64,000 bases of DNA from the NCBI GenBank assembly GCA_017654735.1, contig JADPYG010000088.1, positions 2,232,001-2,296,000 on the forward strand. The letters are read 5' to 3'. The notes under the pieces are model-generated. The model worked only from the letters and a program-made list of their open reading frames with translations. It was not told where the DNA came from and ran no database searches. The position numbers were made by a program, and so were the translations under genes. Numbering within the stretch: the first letter of the stretch is position 1; each line of letters starts with the position of its first letter. Below, piece by piece: positions 43,630 to 54,338 of this stretch. The DNA is from Vishniacozyma victoriae (taxonomy: Eukaryota; Basidiomycota; Tremellomycetes; Tremellales; Bulleribasidiaceae).

Positions 43630-45398
43630 ATGGCAACAGTGCATCCTTCACGAATGAGGATGGTTCCTCAATCACGACCACCTCCACCACCACCACCTCG
43701 GCGGTCCCCCACCCCACCGCCGAAGATGAGCAGGGAAGAAGAATTGAAACTTAAATTACTTGCTAAGCGGAAACAACAACCCGAATCTAGTGGACTCAAG
43801 ATTAAGGGATCGTCGAAGCACGATGTGGAGGAGGAGCCTTTGCCGGATATTTATAGGGAGAGGAAGAGGGATTCAGCTGAACCTGGTCCTTCGAGGGATA
43901 GGTCGTCGGCTATGCATGGATGGGATGATAGGGATGGGGATGACTATCGTCGACGCTCGAGATCAAGGTCCAGGAACGATGGTCAATATCCTCGCCAGCG
44001 ATCAGATTCTCGCTCGAGGGTGGAGGACTCGTCTTTACCTCGCAGAAAATCCGAGTCTCGAGATAGACCGCCTCGATATGACGATAGATATCCACCTCGA
44101 CATGATGACAGATATCGCCCAAGATCAAGGTCAAGATCAAGAGATAGGAGACCACCTCCACGTCGAGATGATAGAGAATACATCCGTAACGACCGCCCGC
44201 CCCCACCGCATCTACCTCCCTTCCCACCTAAATGGGATCAAGACCTCCCACCACCAATAGCTCCTCCTATCAGACTAGGATTCGGGGGACCCGGTCCGGC
44301 TGGTCTAATACCAGGTCAAGGTCAAGGGCAGGGGCAGGGTTATCAGCCAGGACCGGGTACTCGGGGTCTTGGTGGGAATGGATTTAGACAAGGAGGTGCT
44401 GTTGATTTTGAGAAGTTAGTCCTCTCATTCACTTGTTGGACGGGTACTGATAGTAGACGACGACTGGAGAGGGAGAATAATCCGTTATCAATCTGGCCAC
44501 CTTCCCCTAAAAGCCCTTATCGGGATGAAGAGTAAGCTACGACCCCCCACACTTCTCAGTGGACAAGCTGACCCTCAGTGACCCATTGCAAAAATCCAAG
44601 AAGAAAAGCAAGAAATCAAAATCAAAACGACACCGACGATATTCGTCTGAATCAGACTCAACAGATTCCGAAGCTGAAGAACGTCGTCGTCGCAGACGTC
44701 GAGAGAAGAGGAGGAAAGAATACTCTGATGAAGAGCGAGTGAAGAGTGATGATTCGGATGACGAGAGGGAGAGGCGAAAGAGGACGACTAAATCTAAATC
44801 GAGATCTGCAATCTCCCCTCCTCCTGCTGGGAAAATAGATTGGGTTGAGACAGAGAAAAGTGGAGCTGCCAGTACGACTGTCACAGCGGATATACCTTCA
44901 GATTCCGACGATGGGGAAATGGTCGGCCCATCTTTACCTGCCGAACATAGAGACAAAGCACGAAAACAAGCGTACGTCATGTCCCCCTCCCACTTCCGAA
45001 CATAACTAATAAGTAGGTTCAAAGATATGTTACCAGGTGAAGCAGCCGCCATGGCCCTGTACGCAGCTAAAGGTGAACGTATCCCACGACGAGGTGAAGT
45101 TGGATTGGATTCAAATAGGATTGAAGAATTTGAGACATCTGGTTATGTCATGTCCGGTAATCGAAATAAGAAGATGAATACAGTTAGGTTGAGGAAGGAG
45201 AATCAAGTTATTAGTGCAGAGGAGAAGAGGGCTATCTTGAATTTGCAAAAGGAAGAGAGGATGAAGAAGGAGGGTGCTATCATCAGTCAGGTACGTGTGC
45301 CATCTTCATCGATGGGGTGGATGCTGATGATATAGTTCAAGGAACTACTGGATGACAATTGGCGCTCGCAGGGTCTGAAGGGCAAGCCAAATGACTAG
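43630..45398 (+). CDS. NKAP-family nuclear RNA-processing protein
   Basis: NKAP proteins associate with the spliceosome and transcription corepressors. The N-terminus (ATG 43630) has a polyproline run, then PPKMSREEELKLKLLAKRKQ, long Arg/Ser and Arg/Asp repeats, and a Pro/Gly stretch. RRRLERENNPLSIWPPSPKS precedes a Lys/Ser/Arg region (KKKSKKSKSKRHRRYSSESD). The diagnostic C-terminal core follows: FKDMLPGEAAAMALYAAKGE, RIPRRGEVGLDSNRIEEFET, SGYVMSGNRNKKMNTVRLRK and ENQVISAEEKRAILNLQKEE. A last intron leads to FKELLDDNWRSQGLKGKPND with TAG at 45396-45398. The domain is complete and the order matches animal NKAP. Introns lie at about 44418, 44532, 44971 and 45290. Confidence 0.9.
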
Positions 45399-45525
45399 TG
45401 ATCGTTTATCAATCCATATCTACACAGTTTTGCAGTTGCTCTTGATAGTCGCTCTTGATAACAGATTTTGACATTGTATACATGTAACTTCATCTCCGAC
45501 CAGCACTTTATCTAATATCCCGCAA

Positions 45526-47417
45526 TTACTTGAGAGTAACAAGCTCCTCGGAAGAGGTTGGGTCTACTTGTCAGCTTGGCCAGGGGATGCTGTGGTAGGT
45601 TTAGCTTACGGATAGCAACGGTATCATCAAAGTCCTTCTTGGTAGCTCCCATCTTGATAGCCACAGCGACTGCTTGTCAGCATGCCGACCTCTATAATAT
45701 CATAAGGTACTTACATCCCTGCATGATCTCATCACTTCCCTCTCCGATAATGTGCAAACCGACTACCTTCTCCTCCTCTCCAACAACAACGAGCTTGTAG
45801 GCTGTAGGTTGCTTGTGGGCTTCATCGAGCATGGCAAATGACATTGCCTTGAACTATTGATTAGCATTTGCAATCATGGACTAAGGCGACATACGCTAGT
45901 GGTGTAGACCTTGACTTTATCTCCGTACTTCTCCCTTGCCTCGGGCTCGGATAGACCGACCGATCCGATAGTTGGGTGACTGAAGATCAGCTTGCAGCTC
46001 AGGGAGACGATATGATGAAAGCTTACGAGAAGACAACAGAGGCAACATTGTCATAATCAAGATGATCATCCTTGAACTTGTCCCCACCAAACAGCCTATT
46101 ACTCAATCGCCTTCCAGCGGCAATAGCAACAGGAGTCAACAAGACTTTTCCAGCAACATCACCCAAAGCATAAACATCGGGAACGTTGGTCTCTTGGTAC
46201 TTGTCTGCAACGATATCTCCTCGCTTGTCGAGCTCGAGCTTGATGACGTCTGGAGCGAGGTGCTCGGTATTGGCATGTCGACCGATAGCCCATAGGAGAA
46301 CATCTACGTTCTCGAGGGGTTTGTCGAGGGAATCAATGTGGACTGTGAGGGAGCCTGAAGAGTTCTTCTCGACCTTCTTGACGTTGGAGCTCTTGTGAAC
46401 GTTCATTCCAGTCTTCTCTACTTTATCAGCTCGAGTCATGCGGTACAGTAAGGACGTACCCATGTAAGGAACCAAGGTATCAGAGAGGATAGGGTCGAAA
46501 CTCCTCAAGACTGAGTCATGCCTGATGACCAAATGGGTATCGGTACCAAGAGTGTTGAAAACACCAGCGAGTTCAACAGCGATATATCCAGCACCGACAA
46601 CAACGACCCTCTTGGGCTGTTCCTCAATGTCAAAGAACCCGTCAGAGTTGATACCGTAAGAAGCACCGGGGATCTCATCATCGGAAGGAATGGTAGGTCG
46701 ACCACCGACGGAAACCATGATCTTTTTGGATTTCACTTGATACTTTGTTCCGTCCTCTTGGGTGATTTCGACAGTGTGGGGATCGACGAATTTGGCCCAT
46801 CCATCATGGTAATCTACGTTCTCTTTGTGCAAGTTGCTCTCGCTAATCATCAGCTCTTGTCCATCAAGTGTCGATCGAAGCTTACTAAATACCGTTCAAT
46901 CGCTTGATGTAGGCATCTCGCTTGGTCTTGAGGGCGTTCCAGTTGAAAGAGTCGATCATCTGGTCGGCAATTTTGTCATCACCGAAACCGTACGCAACGG
47001 CTTTTCGGATATGATCGGCAGCATCGGCACCGTACCACATGACCTCTGAGAAACATTAGCTTGGGGCGACCTTGATGGTTGGATCATTGAGCTTACTCTT
47101 GGGAACACATCTGCTTTGTCAGCTGATACCAGAGGGAAGACGACAGCTGACTCACCCGACATTGACACAAGTTCCACCGAGCCTGTGAGTACCTTCTACA
47201 AGTCCAACCTTGGCGCCGTGCTGAGCTGCTCTCCTCTATTCTTGGTCAGCTATCGTTACCTGCAGAAATCGGCTAGCTTACGGAAGAAGCAACACCTCCA
47301 GATCCACCTCCAATGACAAAGTAGTCGCTTCTCGATCAGCTCAGATAGTAGAAAAGCGGCGAGAGTGACTCACTACTCTCCAGCCTGTCCGGCCTCTTTA
47401 GCAGGAATAGGTGCCAT
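45526..47417 (-). CDS. GLR1: Glutathione reductase
   Basis: This reduces glutathione disulfide with NADPH in cytosol and mitochondria. From Met 47417: [14 protein letters not shown], then [16 protein letters not shown] (FAD site). The redox motif is GGTCVNVG joined to CVPKKVMW, with its second Cys in a 14-nt microexon at 47110-47097. [40 protein letters not shown] (NADPH-side Rossmann) and [20 protein letters not shown] follow. The C-terminus, [12 protein letters not shown] with TAA at 45528-45526, holds the catalytic His. The frame is open upstream of Met 47417, and its conceptual product (FTRSNPITYRSVSTSVRN just before the Met) looks like a mitochondrial presequence. Many short introns are present. 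The gene is divergent from TERT. Confidence 0.94.
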
Positions 47418-47658
47418 ATTTCTAACACTTGTAGAAACTGATCGATATGTAATGGGATTACTTCGAGTGAAAGTAGTTGATGTGGGTGTGATGTATGATA
47501 AGCCCTTTAATGAGCTTATGGGAGTTATGAATCGCAGTTTGGATAAAGAGACTGTCCTGTGATATGGGCAGTCTACGATTGATTGTATATATATGATAGG
47601 TATGTGATTAGGAAGCAACAATCCCCGAATACATGCGGTGACGAATTCATGCATCTTA

Positions 47659-47666
47659 TTACGTAA
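47659..47666. promoter_or_regulatory. Yap-type bZIP site TTACGTAA upstream of GLR1 and TERT
   Basis: A perfect palindrome matching Yap/AP-1-like binding sites. It lies 242 bp upstream of the GLR1 Met and 35 bp before the TERT ATG. A TATATATA run near 47585-47594 lies between it and GLR1. Yeast GLR1 is a Yap1 target, so control of GLR1 is the likelier role. Confidence 0.5.
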
Positions 47667-47700
47667 GTATCACATGCCCGGAATACGTGCCTGGGGTTAA

Positions 47701-50700
47701 ATGAACGCGATTGACTTTATCAACAGCGACAAGAGTATACTTAATAACGAGCAGTATGTTGGCATCATGACAATCCTAGATCAAGCTGGAGGGGAAGAGA
47801 AGAAAGAGTATAGACACAAGACTCTATCAGCATATTATCCGCATCTATACACGCTGCACGACTACCTCCTCACAGCTCCAAGATCATCGACCTCGGCCAT
47901 CATTTCGGCAACAGATTCGGACGAATATAAACGACTAATACAAGAGACAGTATGTGCTTGCCGTCTGGCTCCTCAAGATCTACCATCAAAGGGCGAGGTA
48001 TGGGGCACACAGCAGGAAATTGTGAATAGAGTGCTCGGGGAGGTAGCTAGGCGCTGTGCAAGAGAAGGGATCAAGGATGTCTTGAACACTAGTGATAAGG
48101 TAAGCTACATTTCTCGCGATTTCCGAGAAAGCTGAGTATATAGTATGCATCAGACGATCTACCCGTACACGTCACTTCGACAGGACTGGGGGCTATCCTC
48201 GGTGGTCCAGCAGCCTTACTCCGCTCAAGGCCCTGGAAAGTCTTGCGCTCGAGGTAAGCTCTAGTAATCAAGTCGTGACAACCAGCTGACATACAGGATT
48301 GGAGATGATGCCTTCCGACATATCATCCTTCACATGTCATTATTCCTGCCGGTACAGAATAATTGCTTCATGCAACTAAGCGGCGAACCGGTTTATGAGA
48401 GGTATCAGCACCGACCCTCTCAGGTAGTCGAGCAAACCAGTGTCATTTCCCGGTCCTCGAGCAGGCGTCGGAAGAAGAAATCAAAGGCTGTCGACAACGA
48501 GTCGATGTTCAAGGTCCTGAAGCGGGCTGTAGTAACTCGGTAGGTACTTTTGAGCCATGTGTATATCGCTAATAGCAGTCCGGCAGACACAAATCTCGCA
48601 AGGCAAAGACTTCTTTACGCCCATCCCGCTCGACGGCCAAACGGGGCATTGATCCACGGACTGCCTCCTCAACGTACGCCTTGTTCTTCCTCCTCTTGTC
48701 GTGGCTAATGAGCAGATATCCTCCAAAAACTCTCTTCTTCGGGCTCACCAACCGATGCAGCCTGTTTCTCCCTTCTACAAACTATCTTTCCTTCTTTATT
48801 CGATAATAGGAGCCGTGGGTCTCAAGTGGTGAAGGTGAGGGGTAGTATGGCTCGTATACCTGGTATGATGGGTGTTATGAGGGAGATACTGGTCAGGCAT
48901 CGGGGTTGTGATTATACCAAAGAAATTTGGGTTCTGACTACTCGCCAACCCGGGGCAGGCGATAGTGAGCTACATGACTCGTCTCATAGTCAGGTATGTC
49001 ACCCTTTTATCTTTACAACGAGACATGCTAATGTCAGGTCTCCCGCTTCGCTACATCATGCCTCAAGAAACTGATTGGTCCAAGTATCTTAGGTGGAGAG
49101 GAAAACCTACGTGTCTTGCTTCGACGTAAGTCTCACTTTAGGCTGTGCTGATATCAGATGCCCGAAAATTCATCACGGCAAAACAACATGAGAACGTGTC
49201 CCTACACTCTTTGCTTCAAGGTATAGCCATCAATGATATCACCTGGCTAGTCATTCCCGGATCACCACGTCCAAATCCTCAAGAAGCTGCAAAGAGACGG
49301 AAATTGGTGGAAGACCTCATCACATGGCTATTTGAGGGATACTTGATCCCGCTTCTTCGAGTAAGTCTAATTTTGACGATAGAGCTGATTTAAGAATACA
49401 TTCTACGCAACTGAAACTGCTGCTACGAGGTATAAAATCGTTTACTATCCCCACGAAGCCTGGTCATCAGCCACAAAACCCCACTTTGAGCATTTACAAC
49501 AAAACTTCCTACAAGAGCTCGATCATGTCAGTCTATCCTCTCATCTCATGTAATAGACTGACATGTAGAATGAAAGATACTTTGCCCACCAAGGTCCGTT
49601 AGGCGTGGCCGTGGTGAGATTGATTCCTAAACCGAATGGATTTAGGCCAATCGTTAATCTTGGGAGAACTATTGTATGTCCTTCTCCCGCGGCTGATCTG
49701 ATGAAATAGCGTGGTCCGAATGAGTTGGGAATATCAACTACGAGGGGGAGACCACAATCTGCGAATCAGGTCCTAAGGACCGTTCATCAGGTCTTGACTT
49801 TTGAGAAGGTTTGTCTGTGCCCGGAATAGGCTGATAGGCAGGACAGGAAGAGGGATCAATTGGGATCATGTTTGTTCGGAACCAATGAGGTGTTTGCTCC
49901 CCTGGCTTCTCTCAAATCCGAGCTGCTCAAGCTCCATGGGATTATGTGAGCTCTAAGATGAGAATGGAGGCTGATTCCAGACCAAAGCTTTATTTTGTCA
50001 AGATGGATATCAAAGCCGCGTTCGATACTATCAAGCAAGACAAGATGTTGGAAGTCGTCTCTTCCCTTCTTGATCAGGTAAGCTAGCGGCCCCCTTCTAT
50101 TGGCTCAGCTGACGAGTAGGACCACGACTACTGCTTGATGCTATACTGCCTCCTCCTCCCTCCAGCTAGTAGAGCCTCTCAAGGCTCTGCTAGGCGGTTA
50201 TTCAAACAACGCGCCGTCGTAGATGGTATGTCCCACACACGATATAGCTGACACCAGATGGCGCATCGATTGGATTCGACGATCACGCTCTTGAGATCGC
50301 TAAACCCCTGCGGAATGCTGTTTTGGTCGATATGGTCCGTAAAAGGCATGTGACCAAAGAAGCTTGTTTGAAGCTACTACGTCAACATATCAAAGAGAAT
50401 GTCTGGCAGGTAAGCTATCTATACCTGTTGCGGGAACATAGCTGATTATAGATCGGATCGAAATTGTATCGCCAGAAAGAAGGAATACCACAAGGATCAA
50501 AAATCTCTTCGTTACTCTGCTCGATATTCTATGCTTCCCTCGAATCTCGTCATCTAGGGTTCGTCCATCGACCAGGCTCTGTACGTCCCTCCATTCGATA
50601 CATGCTGATAGTAGCGATTATTGAGATATATCGATGATTTCCTCTTCATCACTGATGATTTGTTGACTGCGAGGCGGTTTGTGCAAGATATGAAATCTGG

Positions 50701-51592
50701 TTTTCCAGAGTATGGAGCTTTTATATCGCCCAGCAAGACGCTCCTTTCTTTCCGTGATCATAGCTTGGTCTCTGCCCAAGTTCTGTCTGGTGAAAGTATG
50801 TCATTGTCTCTCCAAGAGCTGACCATAGGTTTCCCATTCTGTGGCTTCCTGATCGACACACAGAGCCTGGATGTCAGTATGGACCATCATAGAATGCTTA
50901 CTGGTCGTACGTCCCCCCTCATATATGACACTGACAAATAGCAATCAACCAGTCCTTCGCACTAAGGTCAAATAGGAGAAAAGGATCATCATTCCTAGGT
51001 TGGTTAAGCCGTCAATTGGAAAATAGGAATCACGTCGCCTATGTAAGATGAGCTTCACGATGGAGCTGATGGAATAGCTCGATACGATACATAATGATCT
51101 CCAGACGGTATACTTGAACGTATTTGTCAATTTCGCAATGACTGCAATGAAGATTCCACATTATTTCAAAGGAACGATTTCGACTAGGCAAGCTGAATCT
51201 ATCTCCCGTCAGTCCCCCCTGCTCCTCACAAAGGTAGATAGAGCCGAGCTGACGGGCAGACTCGTTGATTCTCGCTGTGGAGTATACATATGTAGCTGGT
51301 CGAGCTCGGGTTAAACATTCATCAAGGGATGATCCGGGTCAGGAGCATTACGGAGTCAAGAAGTCTGATTTCATCTTGTAAGCCCAGTCTGAAACCAAGT
51401 TTGGAGTTAGCTGATGATAGTCTTGCAAAGACTGCGATGCTGATCGTACTGTCCAGGAAGGCTTCTAGGATGAAGGGGGTTGTTGATTTGCTGAAGAGGG
51501 ATTTGATGGGCGGGAGAAACAGGGCGAGAGAAGTGCAGTTTGACACGATCATCACTAGAGGACGAGCGGCCGTTGAAGGCGCCAAGTACTAG
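47701..51592 (+). CDS. TERT: Telomerase reverse transcriptase
   Basis: The catalytic subunit of telomerase, adding telomeric DNA in the nucleus. An in-frame TAA directly precedes the ATG at 47701. RNA-binding-domain motifs: SRIGDDAFRHIILHMSLFLP and VQNNCFMQLSGEPVYER, PARRPNGALIHGLPPQ, LHSLLQGIAINDITWLVIP. The telomerase-specific T motif is NTFYATETAATRYKIVYYP with EAW after it. RT motifs: 1 (GVAVVRLIPKPNGFRPIVNL), A (LYFVKMDIKAAFDTIKQDKM), B' (EGIPQGSKISSLLCSIFYAS), C (LLRYIDDFLFITDD), D (GAFISPSKTLLSF) and E (FPFCGFLIDT). The catalytic aspartates of A and C are present. A C-terminal extension ends ...GRAAVEGAKY with TAG at 51590-51592. Length is about 1,000 residues, split by roughly twenty introns of 35-60 nt. 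No endonuclease or LTR is present, so this is not a retrotransposon. Confidence 0.94.
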
Positions 51593-51801
51593 ATTGATGT
51601 ATTTCCTCCGTCTTGACATCTGAAACTCATGGCCACACAGCCCACATGCCTCTGCCTGCAAAAACAACCTGTTAGTGCACGTCAATACAGCTGATTTGTG
51701 TCGGCTTTATATCCTGGTCCGACAAAATGGTCCGCTTCGCAATCCGCTGTGGATGAATGCATCCTCACATCGTACAAGTCCCAAACTACAATCCTTCCTG
51801 C

Positions 51802-52431
51802 TTAGATGGTAGTCTCGTCTATTTATCAGTTTTGCCCTACGATCAGGATCCGCAAACTCACAAGGTAGAACGGTCAAAGTCTGGGGAACGTTGCTTTTGA
51901 GGGAGATGTGTCGAGCCTCACGGGGCTGGGCGGGCTTCCTCTTGAGGACAACCTTCTCTCCGGTCTTGGCGGCCTCGACCTTCTTGGCGGCGTTGGACTT
52001 GACTCGGTCCAAGAATTCCTGTCGGCACTTGGAGTGCTTGATGTGCTCGACTCGGACGTTGACTCGCTTCTCCATGTATCGACCGTTGACGACCTTGTAA
52101 CAGATGATTCCAACACCTCGGGGGGAGACGTTGTAGACGATACCGGTCTTTCCGTGGTAGACTATATATTAGTTCATTTCAACGTTGCAAAATAGAAAAG
52201 GGACATACACTTGTGGGGCATACCCTTCTGCTCAGAGGCGTTAGCCTTGATGTCGACGATATCTCCAACTCGGTAGTGAGTGAGGTAGGTGGTCATGTTT
52301 GGGGGTCCATGCTCTGTCCATTTAGCCATTTTGTCCTTGTGTTCCATAATCCTTCATATTTCCAACTCACGCTTGTGGTCCCTAGAGAACATGTGACGCG
52401 TTCGCGCCCTTAAACCGAAAGAGTGAGGCAT
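51802..52431 (-). CDS. RPL21: 60S ribosomal protein eL21
   Basis: A structural protein of the large subunit. Splicing gives MPHSFGLRARTRHMFSRDHK, then HGPPNMTTYLTHYRVGDIVD, IKANASEQKGMPHK, VYHGKTGIVYNVSPRGVGII and NGRYMEKRVNVRVEHIKHSK, all canonical. KRKPAQPREARHISLKSNVP and QTLTVLPYETTI form the end, once the final intron (donor just after CTACCTT, acceptor TAG) is removed. TAA is at 51804-51802. Reading through that donor gives a spurious longer tail. ATG 52431. Very high conservation makes this certain. It is head-to-head with uS4. Confidence 0.97.
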
Positions 52432-52973
52432 CTTGGGCGATCTGATGTTAGTTTGGTTCTAGGTGTATGTTGTCGAGTAGCATGGCCATTCTCCGTCCTT
52501 CATCCAGTACTGTGTCCAATTTTCCATTCCTCTGCTAACCCATCTTTCCCATCCAAAGTACATCCTCCGATGTGATCATCCTCCTATGTCTTCCTTTCAT
52601 GGCCATGCTACCTTCCTGTATTAGATTCTGACTCACTATCGATATCGATTAAGCTTGAAGAATGACAGAGAGGATCTCGTCGTCGTTACAACAGACTGGA
52701 GACTGCAGCGAGACAAAGAGCGGAATCAATTTATTCTATTCGGTCTTAGACTAACTCCGATATATTCGATTGTAGTCACGTGCCACATTGACAATATCGG
52801 GATTATCTATATTTCCAGGCTGTAGCTTGCATTCAGAGTGCTTTACTGGTCCCTGGCTACAGAGTGCTCCGTCTAGGTCTAAGCGTGATTCGAGGTTTTT
52901 CTCTTCTCTATCCATCAACACAGTGAGTGATTATTATACTATACATACAGTACATATATCTAATAACTTCTAG
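52432..52973. promoter_or_regulatory. Shared divergent promoter of eL21 and uS4 genes
   Basis: 542 bp between two ribosomal-protein start codons transcribed in opposite directions. It is pyrimidine-rich on one side (52490-52620). A 5' leader intron of uS4 occupies the right edge. No TATA of consensus quality is clear, as is common for ribosomal genes. Confidence 0.55.
52923..52973 (+). other. 5' leader intron of the uS4 gene
   Basis: GTGAGT at 52923 and TAG at 52971-52973, with CTAATAAC near the acceptor, define a 51-nt intron that abuts the ATG of uS4. Leader introns are frequent in fungal ribosomal-protein genes. Confidence 0.6.
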
Positions 52974-53885
52974 ATGACTTGCGCACCAAGGAAGCAGTCC
53001 AAGACTTACAAAGTCCCAAAGAGGCCCTACGAGGCTGCCCGACTCGACGCCGAGCTCAAGGTGGGTTTTGATTATTTCAATGAAGGATGGAGGTATTGCA
53101 GAGTTGGCTGGATATATATGGACAGCGGACGTCTGGACAAGGGGAACAGCAGTGATAATAGGCTAGATGGGGATTGGGTGATGCTCTTAGAACGGCATTG
53201 GAATTGGGAGGGATTAGACGTCCGAGGCCAACTCTGCTCTGCCGACATACTTCATGGCCAATTTGAACTGAACTGACAACACAGCTCGCTGGAGAGTACG
53301 GACTCCGAAACAAGCGAGAGATCTGGCGAATTCAGTTGACTTTGTCCAAGGTCAGTCTACACGTCGACAAAACACAAATTTACATTAACTGATATCCAGA
53401 TCCGACGTGCTGCCCGAGAGCTCCTCAAGCTCGACGACAAGGACCCCAAGCGACTCTTCGAGGGAAACGCCTTGATCCGACGACTAGTCCGAATTGGTGT
53501 GCTCGACGACTCCCGAATGAGGCTCGATTACGTTCTTGCCTTGAAGACTGAGGATTTCTTGGAGAGGAGGCTACAGACTCAGGTCTTCAAGCTCGGACTC
53601 GCCAAGTCTGTTCACCACGCCCGAGTCCTTATCAGGCAAAGGCACATCCGAGTCGGCAAGCAGCTCGTCAACGTCCCATCTTTCGTTGTCCGACTAGACT
53701 CCCAAAAGTGAGTCCCACCTACCCACTCCCTGTCGCTAAGATCCCCACTAACAAATAGGCACGTCGACTACGCTTTGGACTCTCCCTTCGGTGGTGGACG
53801 ACCCGGTCGAGTTAAGAGGAAGAGGGCCGCTGCCGCCGCTGGAGGTGACAAGGCTGAGGGTGGTGAGGATGAGGATGACGAGTAG
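52974..53885 (+). CDS. RPS9: 40S ribosomal protein uS4 (S9)
   Basis: A small-subunit structural protein. [20 protein letters not shown] and AARLDAELK are followed, after a 224-nt intron (53061-53284), by [20 protein letters not shown]. Then [40 protein letters not shown] and [20 protein letters not shown] (the S4 RNA-binding domain). [20 protein letters not shown] follows, and the protein ends with an acidic tail (TAG 53883-53885). ATG 52974 follows the leader intron. The first coding intron is about four times longer than most introns here. It is head-to-head with eL21. Confidence 0.97.
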
Positions 53886-54338
53886 ACTCTTTTTGCATTA
53901 GGATCGGGTCTATTTGTATGGCATGCATCGCTGCCGCCTGTGGATCAGCTCGTCGGAGCGGGAGTGGGCCTCAGTACTGATTGAATGGATCGTCCTGCCT
54001 CTCGACTCGCTACATGGGTTTAGGAACACCGCCCAAACCCCTTCTGGTTAGACCCAGTGAACTAATCGACCTACCTTCACGTCCGAACGCAGATGGAAGA
54101 TTGACTAGTCATCCTTCCTGTCGGATGCGGGAGACTCAATCACGATAACAAAGAACAAGCAACTTGGCAAAATGCTCATTGGACTTTGGCGCACTGGGCG
54201 TCGAGAAGATACATCACGGACTATGGTACAGAATGACATATCGTCGTCCATCAGCTCCCTCCAGCCTACCCAAATCGCTGCCGAGCCATATCTCGGAGCC
54301 TATCCATCAGTTTTATATACCGTCACACCCCCAGCAAC
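53886..54338. other. Gene-free stretch after uS4
   Basis: About 450 bp between convergent genes. Open frames near 54164-54408 on the + strand lie opposite the end of the SCI1-like gene and have no protein-like pattern. I see no RNA gene or repeat. Confidence 0.4.

Noticed and set aside
47418..47654. ATG 47654 as the real GLR1 start
   Set aside because: It would leave 46 bp to TERT and lies upstream of the likely TATA run. A start at 47417 or a near-cognate codon fits better.
49940..50960. Reverse transcriptase motifs as sign of a retrotransposon
   Set aside because: The T motif and telomerase-type N-terminal motifs identify TERT, and no endonuclease, integrase, poly-A tail or LTR is present.
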